Positions 1-6,927 of a DNA stretch of 12,889 bases are shown one piece after another. How positions within the stretch are numbered: the stretch's first letter is position 1; each line of letters begins with the position of its first letter. A program made the position numbers and the translations under genes. Location: NCBI GenBank assembly GCA_002422125.1, contig DITF01000239.1, positions 1-12,889 of the forward strand, read 5' to 3'. Source of the stretch: a bacterium UBP17_UBA6191 (GTDB taxonomy: Bacteria > Muiribacteriota > UBA6191). The notes under the pieces were generated by a model that saw only the letters and a program-made list of their open reading frames with translations, did no database searches and was not told the DNA's origin.

Positions 1-682
1 ACATATGGTAGATACGGTTTTGCAGTTTGAGGGTGACAAACAACACTATTTTCGTATTTTGAGAAGTATTAAAAATCGGTTTGGGGCCACGGACGAAGTC
101 TCGGTTTTTGAAATGAAAGAAGGGGGATTGTTTCCCGTAGAAAATCCAGCGGCTTATTTTATGGCAGAGGCTTCTTTGGCTTCGGGGTCCGCGGTTTCAG
201 TATTGCTTGAGGGTTCGCAGCCTTTTTTAGTGGAGGTTCAGGCCCTGGTCACTGACAATCATTTTACATATCCCCGAAGAACGGCCTTGGGACTGGACTT
301 AAATCGCTTGCATCTTTTATTGGCCGTACTGGAAAGACATGCTGGATTGCAACTAGGACAATATGATGCCTGTGTTAATCTGGCCGGTGGGATTAAGGCC
401 TCGGATCCGGCCTTGGATCTGGCTATATGCGCCGCTCTGTATTCCTCTTTTCACGAGAAGGTTCTACCTAAAGGTGTTTTATTTTTAGGTGAGGTGGGAT
501 TGGGGGGAGAAGTTCGTATGCCTTCCCGTCTTGATTTGAGAGTGAGAACTGCGGTTCGACAGGGTATTCATAGGTTTGTTTTGCCCCAAAGAGCTATTAT
601 GGGTCTTGGAAAAATGGATGGGGTTGTTTTTACAGGGGTTCAAACTGTCCATCATACTTTACATGTAGAGTGGGAGGACTAA
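1..682 (+). CDS. radA: RadA/Sms DNA repair ATPase, C-terminal half (5' partial)
   Basis: RadA is a RecA-like ATPase with a Lon-protease-like C-terminal domain; it helps process branched recombination intermediates in the cytoplasm. The window starts inside the gene. The frame is open from base 2 with a His codon before the ATG at base 5, and the text H-MVDT-x-FEGD is an internal RadA motif, so that ATG is not the true start. The RadA signature KNRFG is at residues 23-27 counted from that ATG, followed by the usual TDE-x-x-VFEM run. The rest is the Lon-like domain, including a GGI-x-x-x-DPALDLAI segment near 128-142 and a GEVGL-x-GEVR segment near 162-171. About 226 residues are visible of a family length near 450, so the zinc finger and Walker motifs lie upstream. 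It ends with TAA directly against the next gene's GTG. Confidence 0.96.
   Translation, partial: HMVDTVLQFEGDKQHYFRILRSIKNRFGATDEVSVFEMKEGGLFPVENPAAYFMAEASLASGSAVSVLLEGSQPFLVEVQALVTDNHFTYPRRTALGLDLNRLHLLLAVLERHAGLQLGQYDACVNLAGGIKASDPALDLAICAALYSSFHEKVLPKGVLFLGEVGLGGEVRMPSRLDLRVRTAVRQGIHRFVLPQRAIMGLGKMDGVVFTGVQTVHHTLHVEWED
672..678 (+). promoter_or_regulatory. Ribosome binding site for the 683 membrane protein
   Basis: GGGAGGA lies at the very end of radA, about five bases before the GTG at 683. It is a near-ideal Shine-Dalgarno site and is the main reason to accept a GTG start with zero intergenic spacing. Translation is probably coupled to radA. Confidence 0.75.
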
Positions 683-1219
683 GTGAAAATTATTGTGGCC
701 GTTTTGGTGTTTCCGATTCCGTTTTTGTTGGGCCTCTTCTTTTTGTGCGGGATTTTCCTGCCTAAACTGGGAGTAGATTGGATCGCCTTGTTTCATTCTT
801 TGATGCTTCAGGTTTTGGGGGTAGGGGGAACAAACGAGTTTTTTTCTGGACTCAAGTATTTTTATGCCATTGATTTGCAGGGGCTGAATCTAAAGAAGTC
901 GCTGAGCACTGGAGTGCAGTATGGTTCGGCTTTTGTTGCTGCCGCCATACTAATCATGACCATGAATTGGTCCCGGACTCAGAATCACTATTACTCAGTT
1001 GTGGGAAAGATGCTGGGTTTTTGTGCCTTAATCGTATTTTTAATGACCCTGCACATTTTGGGGCACACTATACAGAGTGGATTGATGGCCGAAAATGGGC
1101 CCGGTTTTGGTTCAGTTCTAGGATTATGTCTGACTCAAGGTTTGGCAGGATTTTTACTGGCATCTGTTACTTATTTTGTATCCAGACTGCTGGTTGCCTC
1201 TGGAAATGCCTATAGATAG
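683..1219 (+). CDS. Small polytopic membrane protein, unknown function
   Basis: I do not recognise this 178-residue protein. It is very hydrophobic, with about four likely transmembrane segments near residues 2-27, 78-95, 108-128 and 145-168. The first segment could instead be an uncleaved signal anchor. The loop between segments 1 and 2 is the longest (about 50 residues) and contains a Gly-rich stretch near residue 47. No catalytic motif stands out. Residues His124 and His128 sit at the end of the third segment, but nothing shows that they bind metal. The GTG start is supported by a strong ribosome binding site inside the radA end, and spacing to radA is zero, so the two are almost certainly co-transcribed. 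CvpA-like or other small integral membrane families are possible, but I see no decisive signature. Confidence 0.8.
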   Translation: MKIIVAVLVFPIPFLLGLFFLCGIFLPKLGVDWIALFHSLMLQVLGVGGTNEFFSGLKYFYAIDLQGLNLKKSLSTGVQYGSAFVAAAILIMTMNWSRTQNHYYSVVGKMLGFCALIVFLMTLHILGHTIQSGLMAENGPGFGSVLGLCLTQGLAGFLLASVTYFVSRLLVASGNAYR

Positions 1220-1240
1220 ATTTTGATATCATGAACAGGC

Positions 1241-1285
1241 TTGGAAACTGCAGTGTTTCTTGACAAATTGCCAGTATGTTTCCAA
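1241..1285. repeat. 8-bp inverted repeat around the TPR-operon promoter
   Basis: TTGGAAAC at 1241-1248 is repeated as its exact reverse complement GTTTCCAA at 1278-1285. The arms enclose the -35 box and the right arm overlaps the first bases of the -10 box. The 29-base spacing is long for an RNA hairpin but acceptable for a looped or bipartite operator. No T-tract follows, so a terminator for the upstream genes is unlikely. The operator role is inference. Confidence 0.4.
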
Positions 1286-1288
1286 AAT
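1260..1288 (+). promoter_or_regulatory. Sigma70-type promoter upstream of the TPR operon
   Basis: A perfect -35 TTGACA at 1260-1265 is followed after exactly 17 bases by CAAAAT at 1283-1288, which matches the -10 consensus at four of six positions. It lies in the only long gap before the TPR gene, so transcription would start near 1295 and give a leader of about 25 bases. The TPR gene then has AGGGG at 1311-1315, five bases before its ATG. Confidence 0.6.
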
Positions 1289-1320
1289 GGTGAGGGAGTA
1301 GACCGTTTTCAGGGGATTTA

Positions 1321-2601
1321 ATGTCAAAAAATCAATACTATGAAGAAGGAATTCAGGCTTTAAGAAAAGGGGACTTGGATTTGGCGGAGCAGTGTCTGCA
1401 AAAGGCTATTCGCTATTTTCCAGAGGATATTTACGCCTATAACAAGCTGGCGTTTGTGTATAACGAAAAAAGTCACTTTGACGCGGCTGTGCAGGTTTTA
1501 CAGCAGGCCTTGAAAATCAGGCCCAATGATTTGTTCAGTCATTATATATTGGGCAACACATACTTGGATCAAGGGGATTTTTCAAAGGCTATTGCTGAGT
1601 TTAAAAAAGCGGTAGCCATTGACGAAAAAGATGTCTATTCCTGGAACTCGCTGGCACTGGCTTACAAGTTAAGCTCAGAATTTGATCTGGCTTTGGAGTC
1701 CTTAGACAAGGCTATTTTTATAGATAAGGATGACATCTACAATTACAACTCCAAAGCCATCATTCTTTTTCAGCAGGGCAATTTGGAAGATGCCAAGTTT
1801 GTGATTGAGCAGGCCATGGAGATAGAGCCGAATAATCATCTTCTTTTGGTGAATCTAGGTGAGATTTATCTTAGAGAAGGGGATGTGAAAACAGCTAAGG
1901 CTACCTTTGGAAAGCTGATATCATTGGCACCCGAGTCTTCTGTAGGTTATTACAGCATGGGAAATCTTGAACTTGAAGAAGACCGTCTTGATCAGGCCTT
2001 AAGTTATTTTCGCAAGGCAGAACAACTTGACTCCAAAAATTGGAAAATCAAAGCAGCCATTGCTTCGATCATGCAGGAAAGTGGAGATTCAGATATTGCC
2101 CTTGCCATGTATGAAGCGGCTCAGATACTGGAGCCGAACAATGCGGGCTTATTGACCGATTTGGCTTTGTGTCAGAAGCGAAAAGGCTTGATTTTAAAGG
2201 CTTGGATGAATCTAAAGAGGGCCGTAGAAAACGAACCTAAATATGCCTACGCCCATTATTCACTGGGAAGGCTTTTGGCAGAACAGGAAATGTATGAGGA
2301 TTCAGAAGCTTCATTTTTACGAGCCATTGAACTGGATAGCGATGATATTTATGCCTACAACGGACTCGGGGATGTGTACAGGCTACAAGATAAATATCGA
2401 GAAGCAATTCGTGAGTATGATCGGTCTTTGAAATTGTACCAGGCTGACTCTCACGCCTTGTTTCACAAGGCACTGTGTCACAATGCGCTGGAAGAAGGAC
2501 ATCTGGCTCACAAAGCCTTGGATAGACTTTTGGACTTTGAGGATCAGGACTTCTGGATAGATAAGGCTGAGGCTTTAAAAAAGTCGATTCGCAATGCGTA
2601 A
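1321..2601 (+). CDS. Twelve-repeat TPR protein
   Basis: This 426-residue protein is almost nothing but tetratricopeptide repeats. Read from residue 1 it divides into twelve consecutive 34-residue units (1-408) with no insertion or gap, followed by an 18-residue capping helix. Most units carry the TPR consensus: small or aromatic residues at positions 8 and 11, a Gly/Ala near 10, Ala near 22 and 29, and Pro or an acidic residue at 33-34. Several units open with an acidic-D-I-Y-x-Y variant. Such proteins form a right-handed superhelix that holds partner proteins. No signal peptide or membrane segment is visible, so it is probably cytoplasmic. No catalytic domain is attached. It is first in its operon and its end overlaps the next gene by eight bases. 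The partner is unknown. It could be a scaffold for envelope assembly, but that is a guess. Confidence 0.92.
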   Translation: MSKNQYYEEGIQALRKGDLDLAEQCLQKAIRYFPEDIYAYNKLAFVYNEKSHFDAAVQVLQQALKIRPNDLFSHYILGNTYLDQGDFSKAIAEFKKAVAIDEKDVYSWNSLALAYKLSSEFDLALESLDKAIFIDKDDIYNYNSKAIILFQQGNLEDAKFVIEQAMEIEPNNHLLLVNLGEIYLREGDVKTAKATFGKLISLAPESSVGYYSMGNLELEEDRLDQALSYFRKAEQLDSKNWKIKAAIASIMQESGDSDIALAMYEAAQILEPNNAGLLTDLALCQKRKGLILKAWMNLKRAVENEPKYAYAHYSLGRLLAEQEMYEDSEASFLRAIELDSDDIYAYNGLGDVYRLQDKYREAIREYDRSLKLYQADSHALFHKALCHNALEEGHLAHKALDRLLDFEDQDFWIDKAEALKKSIRNA

Positions 2602-4144
2602 ACTGGGTTTTTATACATTGATTCTGATTTTGTCCCTCATGTTTAGTGGGTGCTGGTTTCAGGAGCAGTCCTTGCCGGATAGAACCCTAAAGACCGTTTT
2701 GCAGGCCGACCCCCGCACGCTGGATCCGGCCTTATCTACCAGTACACACTCTGGTATTTTACTGGGTCTCATTTATTCAAATCTGGTTAGCTTTGATGCG
2801 GCAGGCAAGTTGATTTATGACGCTGCGAAGTATTATAAAGTCAGTAAAGATGGGCTGAAGTATACCTTTGCTCTTCAGGATGGATTGAGATTTTCAGACG
2901 GCAGACCGGTGAAGGCTTTGGATGTTATTAGCAGTTTTAATCGCCTGGCCCATCCGGCAACCGCTAGTCCCCGTTCTTGGCTTATGGAGCCCGTGGCTGG
3001 TTATCAGGATTTACGCAATGGCCAGGCTCAAACCCTAAGCGGAATTAAGGCCTTGGATGAAAAAACCCTTGAAATTGAGCTGAGTCGCAGGTTTGCTCCC
3101 TTTCTTTCTTATTTGGCTATGCCCCAAACTGCAATCGTTCCGGCAAATGAAGTAGCCAATGGAGAGGCGATTCCTCCCGGCAGTGGTCCCTATGTCTTGA
3201 CTCGCTGGATTCGTGACAAGGAAGTTTTATTGACCAGAAATTCGCAGATCAAAACCTCGGGCAATTTGCAGGCTATCTGGTTTCGAATCATAAAGGATCC
3301 ATTCACGATTGTTTCTGAGTTTAAAAGCGGAGGGTTACACCTCATAGAGGTCCCACCTCAGGAGGTTCAAACGATTGGTTCGGACAAACGGTTTCGAACC
3401 ATGGAGATTGAAGAATTTAATGTATATTTTTTAGGCCTGAATATGAAGTCACCCCTGCTTCAGGATATCCGGATGCGTGAGGCTTTAGCTCATGCCATTC
3501 CCCGTGAATCCATTTTGAAGAATCTTTTAAAATCACAGGGTACTCTGGCAACCGGACCAGTACCTGCAGGCCTTTCAGGATGGCTCAAGGACGGGGGTTC
3601 AGAATTTAATCCAGAACTGGCCAGAACAAAGCTTTTGGAGTCTGGGTATGCGGGGCAGGAGCTGAGATTGGCTGTTTATAATGACCCCATGAATATTGCT
3701 CTTTGTGAAGTAATCAAACAGTCCTTGGAAGAGATAGGTATAAAAGTGAGGATCATTCCACGAGACTGGAATGGATTTACGGAGCAACTGGTAAATTTGG
3801 AGTACGAGATTTTTTACCGCAACTGGGTGGCGGATTTTCCCGATGGAGATAATTTTTTGTTTCCTTTGTATCACTCCTCCAGTCTGGGCCTGATGGGGAA
3901 TTATACCCATTATAATCAGCCTGGCTTTGACTCCATTTTAGAAGCTAGTCGGCTGGAAATAGATTCTGTTCGTCGCGAAGAACTTTTACGGGATGCGGCT
4001 ACCCTGGCCAGGGATGATTTATCTCGGGTTCTTTTGTGGTACAAGAAGAAGGTTTTTGCTGTGGCAGAAGCAGTGCGTGACTACAAGCCTCACCCCATGT
4101 ACAATTCAAACAAATTCTTAAACACAAGTTTGACTCAACTTTAA
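2594..4144 (+). CDS. Family 5 extracellular solute-binding lipoprotein (OppA/DppA-like)
   Basis: This is a 516-residue periplasmic solute-binding protein of the SBP_bac_5 family, which usually captures peptides or nickel-type ligands for an ABC importer. The first 20 residues form a lipoprotein signal: basic start, hydrophobic core, then FSGC with the lipidated Cys at 20. Family features follow: an opening of the form LQADPRTLDPALS, the FSDGRPVKALDV segment near residue 98, a SGPYVL-type segment near 198, and a C-terminal domain with YNDP and NWVADFPDGDNF runs. Length is normal. No oligopeptide permease or ATPase gene lies next to it, so it is an orphan here. The ATG lies inside the end of the TPR gene and has no good ribosome binding site, which suggests translational coupling. 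The ligand cannot be inferred. Confidence 0.92.
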   Translation: MRKLGFYTLILILSLMFSGCWFQEQSLPDRTLKTVLQADPRTLDPALSTSTHSGILLGLIYSNLVSFDAAGKLIYDAAKYYKVSKDGLKYTFALQDGLRFSDGRPVKALDVISSFNRLAHPATASPRSWLMEPVAGYQDLRNGQAQTLSGIKALDEKTLEIELSRRFAPFLSYLAMPQTAIVPANEVANGEAIPPGSGPYVLTRWIRDKEVLLTRNSQIKTSGNLQAIWFRIIKDPFTIVSEFKSGGLHLIEVPPQEVQTIGSDKRFRTMEIEEFNVYFLGLNMKSPLLQDIRMREALAHAIPRESILKNLLKSQGTLATGPVPAGLSGWLKDGGSEFNPELARTKLLESGYAGQELRLAVYNDPMNIALCEVIKQSLEEIGIKVRIIPRDWNGFTEQLVNLEYEIFYRNWVADFPDGDNFLFPLYHSSSLGLMGNYTHYNQPGFDSILEASRLEIDSVRREELLRDAATLARDDLSRVLLWYKKKVFAVAEAVRDYKPHPMYNSNKFLNTSLTQL

Positions 4145-4165
4145 ATTATAGACGGAGAATGACCC

Positions 4166-5263
4166 ATGGGACTTCGCTGCGGCATTGTTGGCCTGCCAAA
4201 TGTAGGAAAATCGACACTATTTAACGCATTAACTTCGGCTGGGGCTGAGGCAAGCAATTATCCTTTTTGCACCATTGAGCCCAATGTGGGAATCATTAAG
4301 GTTCCCGATTTCAGGCTGGAAGGCCTGTCCAAGATTGTCAATCCAGAACGGATATTGCCAGCGGTGGTGGAAATTGTGGATATTGCGGGTTTAGTTGCTG
4401 GAGCCTCCAAAGGTGAGGGTCTGGGCAATAAATTTTTGGGCCATATCAAAGAAGTGGATGCGATTTTGCATGTAGTTCGCTGTTTTGTGGATCCCAATGT
4501 TGTCCATGTGCAGGGCGGCCCAGATCCATTAAGGGATATAGAAATCATAGAGACAGAGCTGATATTTAAGGATCTGGAAACTGTAGAGGCTCGTTTGCTT
4601 AAGGCTAAAAAAGGTGCGCAAACGCCTGAAGGCAAGCTGGAAAATGAGGTTCTTTGCCGGGCCAAGGAACTCTTGGAATTGGGTCGTTGGTTAGGCAGGC
4701 TCGAGTGGAGTGATGCAGAAAGAACTATTTTGGATGCACTGTTTCTGATTACCATGAAGCCCGTTTTGTATGTTGCCAATATTTTGGAATCTGATATTGG
4801 ACAGGAAGATCAATTGCCTTTTGTGAATGTGATTCGTGATAAGGCCAAAGCGGAAGGAAACTTTGTTCTGACAGTCTGTTCTAAAATTGAGGCTGAAATT
4901 GCCGAACTAGGCAGTGAAGAAGAAAAAGCCGAGTTTTTGGAAGGTGTGGGGCTTACAGAAAGCGGATTGAATCGTTTGATTCGTGAGAGCTATTCCATGT
5001 TAGGTCTTCAGACATACTTTACAGCCGGGGTAAAGGAAGTTCGAGCCTGGACCATCCATCGTGGTGATAAGGCTCCGGCAGCCGCTGGAGTGATTCACAC
5101 AGATTTTGAAAAAGGCTTTATTCGGGCTGAGGTCATTGGCTATAACGACTTTGTGGCCTGCAAGGGAGAAGCTGGGGCCAAAGAAAAAGGCCTATTGCGG
5201 GTTGAAGGCAAAGAATATGTGGTTCAAGACGGAGATGTGATGCATTTTCGTTTTAATGTTTGA
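4166..5263 (+). CDS. ychF: Redox-regulated ATPase/GTPase YchF (OLA1 family)
   Basis: YchF is a universally conserved cytoplasmic Obg-family P-loop protein. It binds ribosomes, prefers ATP over GTP and is linked to translation and stress responses. The P-loop GLPNVGKST is at residues 9-17, and the family-typical NYPFCTIEPN segment follows near 32. The G3 motif is DIAG at 72-75. In place of a canonical NKxD the sequence has NILE at 205-208, the substitution associated with relaxed nucleotide specificity in this family. A coiled helical region lies near 130-190, and the C-terminal TGS domain (about 280-365) ends in the usual DGDVMHFRFNV. At 365 residues it is full length and all key motifs are intact. 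CGGAGA at 4153-4158, seven bases before the ATG, supports the start. It is 21 bases from the solute-binding gene and probably in the same transcript. Confidence 0.98.
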   Translation: MGLRCGIVGLPNVGKSTLFNALTSAGAEASNYPFCTIEPNVGIIKVPDFRLEGLSKIVNPERILPAVVEIVDIAGLVAGASKGEGLGNKFLGHIKEVDAILHVVRCFVDPNVVHVQGGPDPLRDIEIIETELIFKDLETVEARLLKAKKGAQTPEGKLENEVLCRAKELLELGRWLGRLEWSDAERTILDALFLITMKPVLYVANILESDIGQEDQLPFVNVIRDKAKAEGNFVLTVCSKIEAEIAELGSEEEKAEFLEGVGLTESGLNRLIRESYSMLGLQTYFTAGVKEVRAWTIHRGDKAPAAAGVIHTDFEKGFIRAEVIGYNDFVACKGEAGAKEKGLLRVEGKEYVVQDGDVMHFRFNV

Positions 5264-5270
5264 GGATAAA

Positions 5271-6413
5271 ATGCTCACGGGCCAACCAATAGTCGATTTT
5301 TCAAATAAAAAAATTGCTTTTGTGCATGACTGGTTAACCGGTATGCGTGGAGGTGAGAGAGTCCTTGAAGAAATGATTCGGATTTTTGGTCCCAGAGATA
5401 TTTATACTTTAGTACTGGATAAAGACAGCATTTCACCTCTGATTGCCTCTTGCCCGATCAAGACTTCTTTTATTCAAAACCTTTGGGGTTCCCCTAACAG
5501 ACATCAGTGGTGGTTGCCCTTATTTCCTACTGCAATTGAGTCCTTCGATTTTAGTGGTTATGATTTGGTTATTTCCACTTCTCATTGTGTGGCCAAGGGA
5601 ATCGTAACCACACCAAGGGTATTTCATTATACCTACCTCTTTACTCCAGTCAGGTATGCTTGGGATTTTTGCAGGGTTTATCAGGAAGCAGCCCGTCCCC
5701 GTTGGCTGATGCAATTTGTGTGGCCCCTGAATATGCATATATTAAGGCAGTGGGATGTAAACAGCTCCAATCGTGTCGATCATTTTTGCTCAATTTCTGA
5801 ATATGTGGCGAACCGTGTCAGGAAATACTATCGCCGCGAGTCAGAAGTGATTCATCCACCGGTTGAGTTGTCGCGATTTTCAGCTTCAGAGGGACAGGGG
5901 GACTACTATTTTGTTCTTTCAGCTCTTGTCCCCTACAAACGAGTTGATTTGGCGGTAGAAGCCTGTGTTCGTAGCAATCGACGGCTGGTGGTGGCCGGAA
6001 CTGGGCCGGAAGAGGCCAGATTAAAAAAAATGGCAGTGGGTAGCAGGGTAGAGTTTGTGGGTAGAGTTAGTGATTCTGAAACTCAGAAGTTGTACCGGGA
6101 AGCCAAAGCATTTTTGTTTCCTGGGGAAGAAGATTATGGCATTACTCCTTTGGAGGCTCAGGCCAGTGGAATCCCGGTAGTAGCCTATGGAGCAGGTGGG
6201 GTATTGGAGACAGTCTCAGAGAATTATACTGGTATATTTTTTAGAGAGCAGACCGTGGATTCACTGCTTCAAGCCCTTGATCTTTTAGAGTCGATGGAGT
6301 TTTCCAAAGATGTCTGTATTCAGAATGCGCAAAAATTTGATCCCGAGCCCTTTCGACTCAGATTTAAAGACAGTGTGGCAGAGGCATACCTAAAATTTCA
6401 TGCACAAGCCTGA
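5271..6413 (+). CDS. GT4 family glycosyltransferase
   Basis: This is a retaining GT-B glycosyltransferase of CAZy family GT4, which transfers a sugar from a nucleotide donor during synthesis of a surface polysaccharide, O-antigen or glycolipid. The N-terminal domain opens with VHDWLTGMRGGE (about residues 18-29), the Gly-rich acceptor-side loop seen in WbaZ-type mannosyltransferases. The C-terminal domain has the VLSALVPYKRVDLAVEA segment and the EX7E motif, E287 and E295 in EEDYGITPLEAQASG, which contacts the donor. I chose ATG 5271 (380 residues) because GAGG at 5262-5265 sits five bases before it. The upstream in-frame ATG at 5256 overlaps ychF and has no ribosome binding site. The donor sugar cannot be read from the sequence. 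No other polysaccharide genes are nearby apart from the acetyltransferase that follows. Confidence 0.93.
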   Translation: MLTGQPIVDFSNKKIAFVHDWLTGMRGGERVLEEMIRIFGPRDIYTLVLDKDSISPLIASCPIKTSFIQNLWGSPNRHQWWLPLFPTAIESFDFSGYDLVISTSHCVAKGIVTTPRVFHYTYLFTPVRYAWDFCRVYQEAARPRWLMQFVWPLNMHILRQWDVNSSNRVDHFCSISEYVANRVRKYYRRESEVIHPPVELSRFSASEGQGDYYFVLSALVPYKRVDLAVEACVRSNRRLVVAGTGPEEARLKKMAVGSRVEFVGRVSDSETQKLYREAKAFLFPGEEDYGITPLEAQASGIPVVAYGAGGVLETVSENYTGIFFREQTVDSLLQALDLLESMEFSKDVCIQNAQKFDPEPFRLRFKDSVAEAYLKFHAQA

Positions 6414-6888
6414 TTGTTTCTGGTCAAGGGTATTGTCCACAGAGGCGCAAAATATTATGCGCCTGCTTGAGATGGAAAAGGCTTTGTTTCAAAGTGATGC
6501 AGTTACACCTTTTACCCTTGTGCCTTTGGTTACTTACCAAAGAGCCTACCTCTATCAAGATACTAAGGGCAATCACTTAGGGTATGCCCTAGTTTTAAAT
6601 CATAGCCAGTTAGTAGACACGGCATATCTCTTTTCCTATGGGATACTGCCCCAATATCAAGGCAAGGGCTTAGGTCGTCTGGGCTTTATGGAGCTTTCTC
6701 AAATCCTGAAACAAGAAGGGTTTGATAAACTGGAGCTAACCGTATCCCCTGACAATGCCGGCGCATTGCGGATCTATCGCCTTTTGCCGGTGCTTAAAGA
6801 AACCTATCTAAAGAATCATTATGGGGAAAATCAAGATAGGATATGTCTGATTCTGAAACTGGGAAACATTTTTAACAATCCCTCGTAG
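6400..6888 (+). CDS. GNAT family N-acetyltransferase
   Basis: This 162-residue cytoplasmic protein has the GCN5-related acetyltransferase fold, which moves an acetyl group from acetyl-CoA to an amine. The acetyl-CoA pyrophosphate loop is QGKGLG at residues 87-92, preceded by the beta-strand text AYLFSYGILPQY. It is followed by a helix and the strand LELTVSPDN, then the ALRIYRLL helix typical of motif B. The start overlaps the end of the glycosyltransferase by 14 bases in another frame, so the two are probably translationally coupled. No strong ribosome binding site is seen, and a TTG at 6433 is a weaker alternative. The substrate is unknown. Pairing with a glycosyltransferase makes an amino-sugar target possible, but protein N-terminal or small-molecule acetylation cannot be excluded. 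Confidence 0.88.
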   Translation: MHKPDCFWSRVLSTEAQNIMRLLEMEKALFQSDAVTPFTLVPLVTYQRAYLYQDTKGNHLGYALVLNHSQLVDTAYLFSYGILPQYQGKGLGRLGFMELSQILKQEGFDKLELTVSPDNAGALRIYRLLPVLKETYLKNHYGENQDRICLILKLGNIFNNPS

Positions 6889-6927
6889 TAGGTGTGGTAA
6901 ACAAAATGGTGATTAAGGAGTCCTGAT

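Noticed and set aside
967..1215. Overlapping + strand frame of 82 codons inside the membrane protein
   Set aside because: No ribosome binding site; the hydrophobic-helix pattern of the 683 frame runs through the same bases.
4258..4779. Minus-strand open frame of 173 codons
   Set aside because: It lies entirely inside ychF, whose motifs are intact across the region. The Ser-rich translation is typical of a shadow frame.
5256..5270. Upstream ATG start for the glycosyltransferase
   Set aside because: It overlaps the ychF end without a ribosome binding site, while ATG 5271 has GAGG five bases upstream.
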